This document shows, in pieces, positions 1 through 8,791 of a stretch of 42,470 bases of DNA (position 1 is its first letter; each line of letters opens with the position of its first letter). The stretch is from Lachnospiraceae bacterium (GTDB lineage: Bacteria; Bacillota_A; Clostridia; Lachnospirales; Lachnospiraceae): contig JAFUOI010000005.1 in NCBI GenBank assembly GCA_017482005.1, forward strand, positions 1 through 42,470, in the 5' to 3' direction. A program made the position numbers and the translations under genes. A model generated the notes under the pieces. That model saw only the letters and a program-made list of their open reading frames with translations. It did no database searches and had not been told where the DNA came from.

Positions 1-1
1 A

Positions 2-304
2 ATCGTAGGAACCATCAAAAGTAGCAAAGAAACGGGGGATCGCTATATGACGTTGCAGGAATATATTGATTACGAGAAGGAATATGGTTACAAAGATGGA
101 TTCCAGCAGGGAATGCAGCAAGGAATGCAGCAAGGAATGCAGCAGGGAATGCAGCAGGGAATGCAGCACGTTATTCAAACTTGTAAATTCTTAAAGCTGA
201 CGAAAGAGAAAACCATAGAGATTCTGATAGAGCAATGCAGTGTTGCAAAAGAAGATGCATTTTTATACATGACTATGTATTGGGAGAAGAAAAACAGCAA
301 CTAA
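2..304 (+). CDS. Rpn-family recombination-promoting nuclease / putative transposase, C-terminal fragment (5' partial)
   Basis: The reading frame is open to the left edge of the window, so only the last ~100 residues are seen. What remains is the typical tail of Rpn (PD-(D/E)XK) family proteins: the RYMTLQEYIDYEKEYGYKDG stretch, a low-complexity glutamine/glycine linker, then a helical C-terminus ending in EKKNSN. The linker is five QQGM units in a row, encoded by exact or near-exact 12-bp repeats. The PD-(D/E)XK catalytic core would lie upstream and is not visible, so activity cannot be judged. Family assignment rests on the tail only. The nearest in-frame ATG (position 47) is internal, because the frame upstream continues with protein-like sequence (IVGTIKSSKETGD). 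Confidence 0.6.
   Translation: MVGTIKSSKETGDRYMTLQEYIDYEKEYGYKDGFQQGMQQGMQQGMQQGMQQGMQHVIQTCKFLKLTKEKTIEILIEQCSVAKEDAFLYMTMYWEKKNSN
104..163 (+). repeat. 12-bp tandem repeat (5 units) coding QQGM
   Basis: Five consecutive 12-bp units (104-115, 116-127, 128-139, 140-151, 152-163) differ only at the wobble G/A of the second glutamine codon. They encode QQGM five times. Repeats this uniform are prone to slippage, and any gain or loss of a unit stays in frame. Confidence 0.9.
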
Positions 305-339
305 TTAAAACATATCTTTAAAAGGAATGACACAATCAA

Positions 340-394
340 AAGGAACTGCAGATAATCGGATGAGAGTTATCACATACCGAAGTTGCAGTTCCTT
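340..394. terminator. Convergent hairpin between the Rpn fragment and upp
   Basis: An 11-bp perfect inverted repeat (340-350 with 384-394) encloses a 33-nt loop that can itself form a small GATAA/TTATC stem. T-rich sequence follows on the plus side (TTTTATATATTTAT) and a TTTT run on the minus side. It sits between two converging genes and probably ends both. Confidence 0.55.
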
Positions 395-425
395 GTTTTA
401 TATATTTATATGATAATTACTTTTT

Positions 426-1067
426 CTACTTCGTTCCGAAAATGCGGTCTCCGGCGTCGCCGAGACCCGGAACAATGTAGGCTTTTTCGTTTAATTCCCT
501 ATCGAGATTTCCGACATAAATTTTAACATCCGGGTGAGCCTGTGCTAATTTTTCGAGCCCTACCGGAGCAGCGATAACACAGAGGAAAGTAATATCGGAT
601 CCGCCACGTTGTTTGATAAAATCGATTGCCGCAATGGCGGAACCTCCGGTTGCGAGCATCGGATCCACAACAAAGATTTTTCTCTGATCGATGGAAGATG
701 GAAGCTTACAATAGTACTCCTGTGGTTCAAATGTTTCTTCGTCACGATAAAGTCCGATGTGTCCCACTTTTGCTGTCGGCATGAGTTTTAAGAGGCCTCC
801 GACCATTCCGAGACCTGCACGCAGTATCGGTACAATTGCCTGCTTCTTTCCTGCGATAACAGGACAGCTGGCTGTCTCAATCGGAGTTTCAACATCAACG
901 TACTCCAAATCCAAATCACGAAGTGCTTCGTATCCGATCAACATGGCAATTTCTTCTACAATAGAACGGAATTCGTTGGTTCCGGTATCTTTGTTACGGA
1001 GCATAGTGATTTTGTGTTTGATAAGTGGATGATCACAAATCATAATATTTTTGTTTTCATTGAACAT
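426..1067 (-). CDS. upp: Uracil phosphoribosyltransferase
   Basis: This enzyme converts uracil and PRPP to UMP in pyrimidine salvage and acts in the cytoplasm. At 213 residues it matches the family (about 209). The PRPP loop [13 protein letters not shown] is at residues 134-146 and the uracil-binding segment [16 protein letters not shown] at 197-212. Both are intact, so the enzyme should be active. The ATG at 1067 is preceded by an AAAGGAAG ribosome site on the minus strand. It is monocistronic, with its own promoter (1098-1126) and a hairpin downstream. No permease gene (uraA) is adjacent. Assignment is very secure. Confidence 0.97.
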   Translation of the reverse strand: MFNENKNIMICDHPLIKHKITMLRNKDTGTNEFRSIVEEIAMLIGYEALRDLDLEYVDVETPIETASCPVIAGKKQAIVPILRAGLGMVGGLLKLMPTAKVGHIGLYRDEETFEPQEYYCKLPSSIDQRKIFVVDPMLATGGSAIAAIDFIKQRGGSDITFLCVIAAPVGLEKLAQAHPDVKIYVGNLDRELNEKAYIVPGLGDAGDRIFGTK

Positions 1068-1097
1068 ATTGTGGCTTCCTTTCTTTTGTTTTTCTTT

Positions 1098-1126
1098 ATT
1101 GTATATAGTTTCTGTTTTTTTTTCAA
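1098..1126 (-). promoter_or_regulatory. Predicted sigma-A promoter of upp
   Basis: On the minus strand, TTGAAA (1126-1121) and TACAAT (1103-1098) are separated by exactly 17 bases, about 30 bp upstream of the upp start codon. Confidence 0.65.
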
Positions 1127-1176
1127 GATTGACATAGATATTTCAAAAGTAAAATTAAGAATCATTCCTAAAAAGG

Positions 1177-1206
1177 TTTTCAAGAACTGTTTTTATATGA
1201 TATAAT
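1177..1206 (+). promoter_or_regulatory. Predicted promoter of the diguanylate cyclase gene
   Basis: A perfect TATAAT (1201-1206) is preceded by a weak TTTTCA (1177-1182) at 18-bp spacing. It lies about 80 bp before the start codon of the GGDEF gene and diverges from the upp promoter. Confidence 0.5.
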
Positions 1207-1288
1207 AACCGTACAAAACTGAATTATAGGAGAAGAAACAACTTCCTTAATTTTACCGGAAATTGGCAGCAGAAATGGGAGGTGGCTT

Positions 1289-2254
1289 ATGGGAAAGAAG
1301 AAGTTTATAACAGCAAAAGTTGTAAATGAAAGTTTGCGATTGGCTTTACGTGAAAGGGATGCAACCCGTGCGATTGAATTGTTCCTGGAGCACATGGGAG
1401 AGCGGTCCCACAGTGAACGAATATATATTTTTGAGGGTGAACAGGGATGTAGCGTAGACAATACGTTTGAATGGTGTGCAGAAGGAGTGGAACCACAGAA
1501 GGACAATCTGCAGAAAGTTCCTTTTGAAGCGGTGGAATGGTGGTATCAGGCTTTCAAGGAGAGCAGAAGTATTTTAATTTATGACTTGGAAGATATCTGT
1601 GAGAAGGAACCTCTTACATACAAATATTTAAAACCGCAAAATGTTCATTCCCTGATAGCAAGTCCCCTTGAGTTGGAGGGAAAGATTATCGGATTTTATG
1701 GTGTCGATAATCCGCCGGCGGAGGCGATGGAGGACGCGACTTATTTTGCGGAGATAGTTGGGCATTTTATTGTTTCGCTTTTGGAGAAACAGCGTTTGAT
1801 GCAGCAGATGGAGAAACTCAGTTTTGAGGATTCGCTCAGTGGTGTACAAAACCGTCATGCTTTGAACGATTACATAGAATATCACAGACGGATGGATCAG
1901 GTAGGCATTGTATATTGTGACGTTTTGGGACTTAAAAAAGTGAACGATTTACAGGGGCACCAGGCAGGTGATGCACTTATTATCCGTGCAAGTAATAGTC
2001 TGAAGAATAATTTCCGTAAAAAAGATGTTTATCGTATTGGAGGAGATGAATTTCTTGTGTTGTGCAAAGATATTTCGAAGGATATGTTTTGGTCTAAAGT
2101 GGAAGCTTTGCGGGAGGATATGAAGAAAAACGATGCGATGATGTCACTGGGAGCAATCTGGCGCGAATCCGTTTCTGACGTGGATGGACTGATTGCAGAG
2201 GCTGATGGAATTATGTATAAGGAAAAAAGGGCTTATTATGCGGCATTGAAATAG
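1289..2254 (+). CDS. GAF-GGDEF diguanylate cyclase
   Basis: This predicted cytoplasmic enzyme makes cyclic di-GMP from two GTP. Residues ~20-165 look like a GAF-type sensor domain, including an SLIASPLELEGKIIGFYGVD stretch typical of GAF strands. A short linker helix follows, then a GGDEF domain from ~172 to the end. The active-site loop GGDEF is intact at 251-255 (preceded by VYRI), and the upstream VYCDVLGLKKVND holds the metal-binding Asp. An RKKD lies just ahead of the loop, but with four rather than five intervening residues, so an inhibitory I-site is doubtful. There is no membrane segment or signal peptide. The start is fixed by a GGGAGG site. The sensed ligand is unknown. Confidence 0.88.
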   Translation: MGKKKFITAKVVNESLRLALRERDATRAIELFLEHMGERSHSERIYIFEGEQGCSVDNTFEWCAEGVEPQKDNLQKVPFEAVEWWYQAFKESRSILIYDLEDICEKEPLTYKYLKPQNVHSLIASPLELEGKIIGFYGVDNPPAEAMEDATYFAEIVGHFIVSLLEKQRLMQQMEKLSFEDSLSGVQNRHALNDYIEYHRRMDQVGIVYCDVLGLKKVNDLQGHQAGDALIIRASNSLKNNFRKKDVYRIGGDEFLVLCKDISKDMFWSKVEALREDMKKNDAMMSLGAIWRESVSDVDGLIAEADGIMYKEKRAYYAALK

Positions 2255-2319
2255 AGATGCGGAGTTGGTGTTTTGAGTTTCGGGAAATTTGTTTTCCGTT
2301 ATATATCCAACATAAAAAT

Positions 2320-2354
2320 AAAATGGAGTATCGGGTTATCCGATACTCCATTTT
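2320..2354. terminator. Bidirectional terminator between converging genes
   Basis: A perfect 15-bp stem (2320-2334 with 2340-2354) has a 5-nt loop and an A-run on the 5' side and T-run on the 3' side. It can therefore stop transcription of the cyclase gene (plus) and the lipoprotein gene (minus). Confidence 0.85.
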
Positions 2355-2367
2355 GGTTCATCATATT

Positions 2368-3975
2368 TTATTCCATCACCATAAAATAGTTTCCGCCGGA
2401 CATAATCGCAAGGTCCGTTGATGCAGTAGTAGGATTCAGATTGGAATCATTGTTGTCTTTTTGATTGTGCTGCTCTCGGGGCATATCCCCTTCCGGAAGT
2501 TCCGGTCTTTCGCCTTGAGGCATATCTCCTTTCGGAAATTCCGGTTTTTCCCCCTGAGGCATATCCACTTCTGTCAATTCCGGTTTTTCACTCTGAGGCA
2601 TTTTGCCGCCCTCCGGAATTTTCATATCCGCCGGCTTTTGGTCGTCCGGCCTGGCATCCATACCTCCGTGCATATTGTCGGAAACGGCAGACAACTGTAC
2701 ATTATCTTTCCATAAAGTATAAGTACCTTCAACTAACTGAGGAGAAGAAAAGATCAAGTAGGAAAAATCATTCTTTGAGGCGTATTCAGCCAGTCTATCA
2801 CCGTCAGCTGTTTTTAAAACATAGCAGCTTTCGCCTTTCTGAGGTTGCATAAAGTGAAAGACGGTATAGCTCTGCATACTTTCGGAGATACGGTCGAGCA
2901 TGTTACCTGTGGCTAACACAGTTCCGCCATTTATATGGATTCCCATATCGGAATCAATGCCTGCATCACCGCTTGTGCTGCATGCCTGTGCCGTTACAGA
3001 ACCACCGTTAATAACTAGCCATCCGTTTGAGTCGATGCCGTCGCCTTCGCCGGTTGCACCGTTTACGACAATGTTAAGTGTACCGCCGTTGATAGTTGTG
3101 ACGGATACTTCATCTTCGTTTGTATTGATTCCGTCGTTTCCCGAGGTGATGTTAATATTTCCGCTGTTGATGGTCAGATGGAGCTCGCTGTCGAGACCTT
3201 CGTTTTCAGCATTGATATTTAAAATGCCGTTACCCTTGTCTTCTCCGTAGATATTCATACTCATTTTGGAATAAAATGCAGCGTCATATTTATGAAGCTT
3301 TTTGCTGTCGACAACTTCGGTACCTGCTTCATTTAATTCTACGGATTCATAAATGCGTGCAACATAAGAACCGATTATCGTGTTTTCGCTGTCATCGCCA
3401 AGAATTACGTTTGCTCCGGCTTTGGATGTGTCGACATTCCCGGAGGCGTTTTCTGTGTCAGAATCCCCGCACTCATAGACATTGTAAAAAATAATTGCAG
3501 GTGCCACCGAGCATGTAATGTCGGCGCCGTTTAAAATCAGATTGACCACGGCTTCCGGATCCTCTTTGGCATCCTCGCCCAGATCAATTGCAATCTGACC
3601 GGCGGATAAACTTCCGCTGAGGGTATAAGTTCCGGGTTTTGTAATATGAACCACCGTGTGGGCGTCTGCTTCCTCCTGCGAATGTTCATCGTCCTTTGTG
3701 CCCTCACCGTAGGTAAAGTCTTGGCCTTCATGGTAAAAGACAATGTCATTTGCTACGTAAACCGCAGACTGCTTATCCGAAGAAACCGGATTGCCGTTAA
3801 CTAAAATTTTTTCGTCGGAAAGTTCGATTCCGGTAAGGTTTTCATAATCAATATCTGCGTAAATTGCAGAAGATGATGTTGCATCTGTTCCGGATGGGGT
3901 ATCGGAAGCAGCGCATCCGGTCAATAACAGAAGTAGTGAAAGTACAAGCGTACTGAATCTAAAAAATGATTTCAT
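2368..3975 (-). CDS. Carbohydrate-binding-domain (DUF4353-type) surface lipoprotein
   Basis: A predicted secreted, lipid-anchored protein of 535 residues. It starts MKSFFRF (ATG at 3975), because a GGAG site precedes this codon. A longer reading from 4020 has no ribosome site. A hydrophobic signal ends in a LTGC lipobox at about residues 16-19. The middle is built of repeated short beta-strand motifs (INGGTLNI, INGGSVTA, INGGTVLA, with repeated GDGIDSN/AGIDSD turns). These are characteristic of the DUF4353 'carbohydrate-binding domain-containing' family and suggest a beta-helix. Near the C-terminus are three 13-residue repeats of the type MPQGEKPEFPKGD. The ligand is unproven. It is a single gene, convergent with the cyclase. 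Confidence 0.8.
   Translation of the reverse strand: MKSFFRFSTLVLSLLLLLTGCAASDTPSGTDATSSSAIYADIDYENLTGIELSDEKILVNGNPVSSDKQSAVYVANDIVFYHEGQDFTYGEGTKDDEHSQEEADAHTVVHITKPGTYTLSGSLSAGQIAIDLGEDAKEDPEAVVNLILNGADITCSVAPAIIFYNVYECGDSDTENASGNVDTSKAGANVILGDDSENTIIGSYVARIYESVELNEAGTEVVDSKKLHKYDAAFYSKMSMNIYGEDKGNGILNINAENEGLDSELHLTINSGNINITSGNDGINTNEDEVSVTTINGGTLNIVVNGATGEGDGIDSNGWLVINGGSVTAQACSTSGDAGIDSDMGIHINGGTVLATGNMLDRISESMQSYTVFHFMQPQKGESCYVLKTADGDRLAEYASKNDFSYLIFSSPQLVEGTYTLWKDNVQLSAVSDNMHGGMDARPDDQKPADMKIPEGGKMPQSEKPELTEVDMPQGEKPEFPKGDMPQGERPELPEGDMPREQHNQKDNNDSNLNPTTASTDLAIMSGGNYFMVME
2485..2601 (-). repeat. Three 39-bp tandem repeats coding a Pro/Glu-rich 13-residue motif
   Basis: Units at 2601-2563, 2562-2524 and 2523-2485 encode variants of MPQGEKPEFPKGD, and a fourth MPRE start follows. 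The exact 39-bp spacing of the methionine codons (2601, 2562, 2523, 2484) shows a recent in-frame expansion. Confidence 0.85.
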
Positions 3976-4037
3976 AGACAAACTCCATTCTTTATTTAAA
4001 ACTTTTTTTGAGAATATCATGGGTTTGTGAAAACAAT

Positions 4038-4066
4038 GTGAAAAATGCGGGAAAATGTGGTATACT
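4038..4066 (+). promoter_or_regulatory. Predicted promoter of the DUF1846 gene
   Basis: TATACT (4061-4066) lies 17 bases after a weak GTGAAA (4038-4043), about 90 bp before the chosen start codon. Confidence 0.45.
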
Positions 4067-4158
4067 TTTTTCGTGGGAATGCCTTGAAAAAAGGGCGCTA
4101 AAGTGGTAGTCTATTAGAGTATTTTTGTTTTAAAAAAGCAATGAAAGGAAACACGTGC

Positions 4159-5643
4159 ATGGACAGAAACGGTTTTGATAATGACTTATATATGAAAAAG
4201 CAAAAAGAGCACATTCTCGAGCGGATTCAGCAGGCAAACGGTAAGCTGTATCTGGAATTCGGCGGTAAGCTTTTTGATGATTATCATGCGGCACGCGTTC
4301 TTCCGGGATTTGATGTTAATGCCAAGATTAAGCTTTTGTATGAATTAAAGGAACAGGCAGAGATTATTTTTGTCATTTCCGCAGGTGATATTGAGAAGAC
4401 AAAGATGCGTGCGGATTTGGGCATCACCTACGATATGGATATTCTGCGCCTGATTGACAATATTACGCGTCTCGGTATTGAGGTAAACAGTGTTGTAATC
4501 ACGAAATATGCAGGACAGGCATCGGCGGATGCGTTTATGTCGAAGCTTACGATGCGCGGTGTTAAAAATTATGTTCATAAACCAATCAAAGGATATCCGA
4601 CGGAAATTGATTTTATATGTAGTGAGGAAGGCTTTGGTTCCAATCCGTATATTGAAACAACGAAACCTCTTGTTGTTGTGACGGCTCCGGGACCGGGAAG
4701 CGGAAAGTTAGCGACCTGTCTTTCTCAGGTTTATCACGAGACAGTGCGTGGAATTCCTGCCGGATATGCAAAGTTTGAGACATTTCCGATCTGGAATATT
4801 CCGCTTAAGCATCCGGTAAATCTTGCTTACGAGGCTGCGACTGCAGACTTAAATGATGTCAATATGATCGATCCGTTCCATTTGGAAGCTTACGGAGAGA
4901 CGACAGTCAATTATAACCGTGATGTGGAAGCGTTTCCGATTGTAAAGAGCACGCTTGCCCGTATCAGCAACGGTGCATTTGATTATAAGAGTCCGACTGA
5001 CATGGGTGTCAACATGGCAGGATATGCCATCTGCGATGACGAAGCGGTCAAAGAGGCAAGCTGTCAGGAGATTATCCGAAGATTTTTTGCGGCAAAATGC
5101 GCGCACAGACAGGGTAAAGGCGAGAAGGATGCAGTGGATAAAATCAAACTTATTATGCGTCAGCTCAACATTACGCCGGATATCAGGGAAGTTGTGCAGG
5201 CGGCGCTTGACAGGGCGGAGAAAACAGAGAGACCTTGCGCGGCGATTCAGCTTCCGGACGGTCGCATCGTAACAGGAAAAGCCAGTGAGCTTATGAGTTC
5301 AAGTTCGTCCGTGGTTCTTAATGCAATCAAGGCGCTGACAAACATCGATGACGATTTGACACTTTTAAGTCCGATTATTTTGGAGCCGATTGCAGAGCTT
5401 AAGACTAAAATATTAAACAGTCACAGCACACTTTTGAATCTGGATGATGTGCTTACTGCGCTTTCCATTTCGGGAGCAACCAACACATTGACAGCGAGAG
5501 CAATGCGTGCGCTGACCCAGCTCCGTGACTGCGAGTTCCATTCAACACAGATGCTTCAGGCAGGAGATGAAGATATGCTCCGGCAGCTCGGACTTCGCGT
5601 GACATGTGAGCCGGTATATCCGAGTAAGGAATTGTTTTTTTAG
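4159..5643 (+). CDS. DUF1846 domain-containing protein
   Basis: A 494-residue cytoplasmic protein that matches the DUF1846 family along its whole length, including the hallmark N-terminus KLYLEFGGKLFDDYHAARVL and the motifs VVITKY and NPTN-free central region. The start at 4159 (MDRNGFDN) is preferred over an ATG 18 bases earlier: the AAAGGA ribosome site lies between the two. A GPGSGKL stretch in the middle resembles a nucleotide-binding loop, but this is not proof of NTP binding. The family is widespread in Firmicutes and structurally characterised, without a settled function. The gene stands alone with its own promoter and terminator. Confidence 0.85.
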   Translation: MDRNGFDNDLYMKKQKEHILERIQQANGKLYLEFGGKLFDDYHAARVLPGFDVNAKIKLLYELKEQAEIIFVISAGDIEKTKMRADLGITYDMDILRLIDNITRLGIEVNSVVITKYAGQASADAFMSKLTMRGVKNYVHKPIKGYPTEIDFICSEEGFGSNPYIETTKPLVVVTAPGPGSGKLATCLSQVYHETVRGIPAGYAKFETFPIWNIPLKHPVNLAYEAATADLNDVNMIDPFHLEAYGETTVNYNRDVEAFPIVKSTLARISNGAFDYKSPTDMGVNMAGYAICDDEAVKEASCQEIIRRFFAAKCAHRQGKGEKDAVDKIKLIMRQLNITPDIREVVQAALDRAEKTERPCAAIQLPDGRIVTGKASELMSSSSSVVLNAIKALTNIDDDLTLLSPIILEPIAELKTKILNSHSTLLNLDDVLTALSISGATNTLTARAMRALTQLRDCEFHSTQMLQAGDEDMLRQLGLRVTCEPVYPSKELFF

Positions 5644-5654
5644 GTTAAGTATAG

Positions 5655-5684
5655 AAGAGGAATCGGAAAAGGTTCCTCTTTTTT
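5655..5684 (+). terminator. Rho-independent terminator after the DUF1846 gene
   Basis: An 8-bp stem (5655-5662 with 5673-5680) is followed by a T-run to 5684. Confidence 0.8.
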
Positions 5685-5732
5685 GTTGCTTTTACATTCG
5701 GAACTATATAAAATAGTTAAAGGTGATTTTTT

Positions 5733-6257
5733 ATGAATAAGTTAAGTAGCAAAATAAAATACATTATAGTTGCGGCGTTTGCGATTTTTTTGGCAAGTCG
5801 TATGTGGGAATCGGCGATAGATATGGGGACAAACGAAAAGCTCAGAGCGGGTTTCGGAAGTGTACTGGCACTGGGGATGCAGATTGTAGTATGGTTCGGT
5901 TTTGCAGTGCTTTGCCTGACAGCATTTCAGAATTTGCTCGAGTTTATTTTACTATCCTGGTATAAGAACGGAAGAGAGATAGACGAAAATACGCGGAAAA
6001 TTGTAAAGTTTACAATTTATTTGAAAATAATTGCTTCCCTGGCACTGCGTCTTGTTTTTTCGCTGTTGTTTATTGTACTCGCATGCGTTGCCTTTTTTGC
6101 TCCGGGCGTTAAAAACCGCGGTGCAGATATTTATGGGGCAGGAGTGTTTATGTTGGCACTTGCGATATTCATGGTGTATGCAAATGTGCGTGTTGCATTG
6201 GCAAGAGTTCGCGAAATACAAGGAAATAAAAATGAAAAACAAGAAAAATTAGGATAA
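5733..6257 (+). CDS. Hypothetical membrane protein, four predicted helices
   Basis: A 174-residue protein I do not recognise. Hydrophobic stretches near residues 8-24, 47-76, 96-121 and 131-150 predict an integral membrane protein, followed by a short charged C-terminal tail rich in Lys/Glu. A good AAAGGTGA site precedes the ATG. The gene ends only 10 bp before the D-Ala-D-Ala carboxypeptidase gene and probably forms one transcript with it, so a cell-envelope role is possible. That is inference from position only. Confidence 0.65.
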   Translation: MNKLSSKIKYIIVAAFAIFLASRMWESAIDMGTNEKLRAGFGSVLALGMQIVVWFGFAVLCLTAFQNLLEFILLSWYKNGREIDENTRKIVKFTIYLKIIASLALRLVFSLLFIVLACVAFFAPGVKNRGADIYGAGVFMLALAIFMVYANVRVALARVREIQGNKNEKQEKLG

Positions 6258-6267
6258 AGGATTTGGA

Positions 6268-7524
6268 ATGGACGAATTCAGATTAGATGATTTAATAGAT
6301 GAAGAGGAAGAGGCTTACGAGGAGCAGCGACGATTAGAACGTCGCCGCCGCCGTATGGAGATGCGCAGGCTTAAGGAGAGACAGAAAAAGATACGCCGAA
6401 TTATGAAAATAGCTGTTCCGTGTGTTTTGATTTTGTTGGGATTATTGATAGGTAAGCTGGTGCTAACTAATAAGGAGCCTGAGAAAGTTGAATATGAACC
6501 TGCCAAAGTATATACCCCGGGGCAGGGGGATCTTGAGGCAGAAAAGCAGGCTCTTTCTGAGTCGCTGTCGGAAGAAACAGGTGTAAATGATGCAGGATTA
6601 CTAATCGACGGTGCTACGGAGACGCAGCAAGATAATCCTAATGAAAGCAGTTCGGCGGCTTCGTCTGTGATACAGTCTCCGGAAGGCGGTTATAAAGCCG
6701 TAGCAACGGATAAAACCGTGGCAGTGGAAGGAGAAGTTGTAAGCTCTTATGCTATTTTGGTTGATACGCAGACGGGAGAGATTATAGCACACAGAAACCC
6801 TAAGACGATCATTAATCCGGCATCTATGACGAAAGTGCTTACGGTACTCGTAGCCGCGGAGCATGTGACGGATTTAGAAGATACATTTACGATTACGCAG
6901 GAGATTACGGACTACAGCTATCGCAATGACTGCAGCGTAGTCGGTTGGGAAGTCGGAGAAGTTGTCACGGTAAAGGATCTTTTCTACGGAACAGTATTGC
7001 CGTCCGGCGGAGATGCGGCGGTTGCTTTGGCAGAATATGTGGCAGGATCCCATGAGGCGTTTGTAGAGCTGATGAATGCTAAGTTAGAAGAAATGGGACT
7101 TTCTTCCACAGCGCACTTTACTAACTGTGTCGGACTGTACGATGAAAATCACTATTGCACGGTTTACGATATGGCGATGATTCTGCAGGCGGCACTGGAT
7201 AACCCTATCTGTAGGGAAGCATTGTCGGCCAAGAAATATACAACGACTTTCACAGAGCAGCACCCGGAGGGGTTACTTATCTCTAACTGGTTTTTGCGCA
7301 GGATTGAAGATAAGGATGCAGGAGGATTTGTACTTGCAGGAAAAACCGGTTACGTTGTGGAATCCGGAAGCTGTGCAGCAAGTTGTGCGCTTGATGAAAA
7401 TGAGAATGAATATATTTGTGTGACAGCGGATTCAACGAGCAGTTGGCGCTGCATTTATGATCATGTAGAAATTTATAAAACGTTTTTGCCACAAAGTGAG
7501 AGCGCGGAAAGCGTATCCGAGTAA
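6268..7524 (+). CDS. D-alanyl-D-alanine carboxypeptidase (PBP5-like serine peptidase)
   Basis: A membrane-anchored enzyme that trims D-Ala from peptidoglycan pentapeptides. The 418-residue chain begins with an unusual cytoplasmic segment, acidic then very Arg-rich (to ~45), followed by one membrane helix (~47-66) and a variable linker. The penicillin-binding fold starts at ~155. The catalytic SMTK is at 186-189 (nucleophile S186, K189) and the KTG triad at 359-361. The second motif is SGG at 246-248, where SGN is commonest. This is a tolerated variation in clostridial members, but worth noting. The ribosome site AAAGGAT precedes the ATG. It is likely co-transcribed with the upstream membrane protein. 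Confidence 0.88.
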   Translation: MDEFRLDDLIDEEEEAYEEQRRLERRRRRMEMRRLKERQKKIRRIMKIAVPCVLILLGLLIGKLVLTNKEPEKVEYEPAKVYTPGQGDLEAEKQALSESLSEETGVNDAGLLIDGATETQQDNPNESSSAASSVIQSPEGGYKAVATDKTVAVEGEVVSSYAILVDTQTGEIIAHRNPKTIINPASMTKVLTVLVAAEHVTDLEDTFTITQEITDYSYRNDCSVVGWEVGEVVTVKDLFYGTVLPSGGDAAVALAEYVAGSHEAFVELMNAKLEEMGLSSTAHFTNCVGLYDENHYCTVYDMAMILQAALDNPICREALSAKKYTTTFTEQHPEGLLISNWFLRRIEDKDAGGFVLAGKTGYVVESGSCAASCALDENENEYICVTADSTSSWRCIYDHVEIYKTFLPQSESAESVSE

Positions 7525-7554
7525 GATAAATTAATTTTTACATCGGAGGAAACT

Positions 7555-8760
7555 ATGTATTCGATTTTACTTATCATCATTTATATTGCATTTATTTCAC
7601 TTGGACTTCCGGATTCCGTGTTGGGATCTGCATGGCCGTGCATGTACTCTGAGTTGATGGTTCCGGTTTCGTATGCAGGAATTGTTTCTATGATTATATC
7701 TGCATGTACCATAGTCTCCAGTATGAATATTAATCGTGTGGTGGCGAGGCTCGGTACAGGGCTTATGACGGCAATCAGTGTTGCGATGACGGCTGGCGGA
7801 CTTTTGGGGTTTGCAGGGAGCAACTCTTTTGCGACGCTCTGTTTGTGGGCGATTCCCTATGGGCTTGGAGCCGGATGTGTGGATGCGGCCCTTAACAATT
7901 TTGTAGCGCTGCATTACAAGTCGAAACATATGAGCTGGCTGCATTGTTTCTGGGGAGTCGGGGCAACGGCAGGTCCATATATTATGGGATTTTGTCTGGC
8001 AGACGGAATGCGCTGGACAAAAGGGTATTTGATTATCGGAATTGTTCAGGCGGTACTGAGTGTTATGCTGTTTGTATCACTTCCTTTATGGAAAAACAAG
8101 GATATGAAACAGGTGGATGAAACAGGAGAACTAAAAGTGCTTACTGTGCGTGAAATTCTAAATATGAAGGGTGCAAAAAATGTGTTGATTGCATTTTTTT
8201 GTTATTGTTCTTTTGAATCAACCGCCGGACTTTGGGCAAGTAGCTATATGACAATTCATTGCGGAATCAATGTACAGACGGCCGCCAGGTGGGCAGCACT
8301 CTTTTATATGGGAATTACAGTCGGGCGATTTTTGTCAGGTTTTATTTCCGATAAATTCGGAGATAAAAATATGACACGTCTCGGACAGGGAATTGCTTTT
8401 TTCGGAGGTTTGATTCTTTTTATGTTCAAAACACCGGAATGTGTTTTGGCAGGGCTTCTCTTGTTCGGACTTGGTTGTGCACCGATTTATCCGAGTATGC
8501 TTCATGCAACTCCGGAGCATTTCGGGGCAGAAAATTCACAGGCGCTCATGGGAGTGCAGATGGGATTTGCTTACATAGGACTTACTATCATGCCTACCAT
8601 TTTCGGATGGATTGCAGATTATATCTCTATAGGATTTTATGCGGGATATTTACTTCTGTTTTTGGTGATTCAGATTGTTTTTACGGAAAATCTTAACCGT
8701 AGCCATGGAAATTTTATTTCCGGCACAGGAATTTCAACTACGACAGCAGATAAAACTTGA
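7555..8760 (+). CDS. MFS transporter
   Basis: A 401-residue polytopic protein of the major facilitator superfamily with about 12 hydrophobic segments. The opening segment with ISLGLPDSVLGSAWP and the conserved YGLGAGCVDAALNNF and HCFWGVGATAGP stretches resemble the FucP/YbjJ-like group of permeases. The two halves are joined by a charged loop around residues 178-205. GRFLSGFISDKFGDK in the second half fits the usual loop between TM8 and TM9. The substrate cannot be named. The start follows a GGAGG site. The last codons overlap the -35 box of the downstream T-box promoter. Confidence 0.8.
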   Translation: MYSILLIIIYIAFISLGLPDSVLGSAWPCMYSELMVPVSYAGIVSMIISACTIVSSMNINRVVARLGTGLMTAISVAMTAGGLLGFAGSNSFATLCLWAIPYGLGAGCVDAALNNFVALHYKSKHMSWLHCFWGVGATAGPYIMGFCLADGMRWTKGYLIIGIVQAVLSVMLFVSLPLWKNKDMKQVDETGELKVLTVREILNMKGAKNVLIAFFCYCSFESTAGLWASSYMTIHCGINVQTAARWAALFYMGITVGRFLSGFISDKFGDKNMTRLGQGIAFFGGLILFMFKTPECVLAGLLLFGLGCAPIYPSMLHATPEHFGAENSQALMGVQMGFAYIGLTIMPTIFGWIADYISIGFYAGYLLLFLVIQIVFTENLNRSHGNFISGTGISTTTADKT

Positions 8761-8785
8761 CAAAAAACGAAACCTTTTCTACAAT
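8757..8785 (+). promoter_or_regulatory. Promoter of the proS T-box transcript
   Basis: A consensus TTGACA (8757-8762) and TACAAT (8780-8785) lie 17 bases apart. The -35 box overlaps the stop codon of the MFS gene. Confidence 0.8.
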
Positions 8786-8791
8786 CAGTAG

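Noticed and set aside
2018..2029. Inhibitory I-site (RxxD) in the diguanylate cyclase
   Set aside because: An RKKD is present just before GGDEF, but the gap is one residue shorter than in characterised I-sites, so it was not claimed.
4141..4158. Upstream ATG for the DUF1846 protein
   Set aside because: The AAAGGA ribosome site lies after it, and family members start at the MDRNGFDN position.
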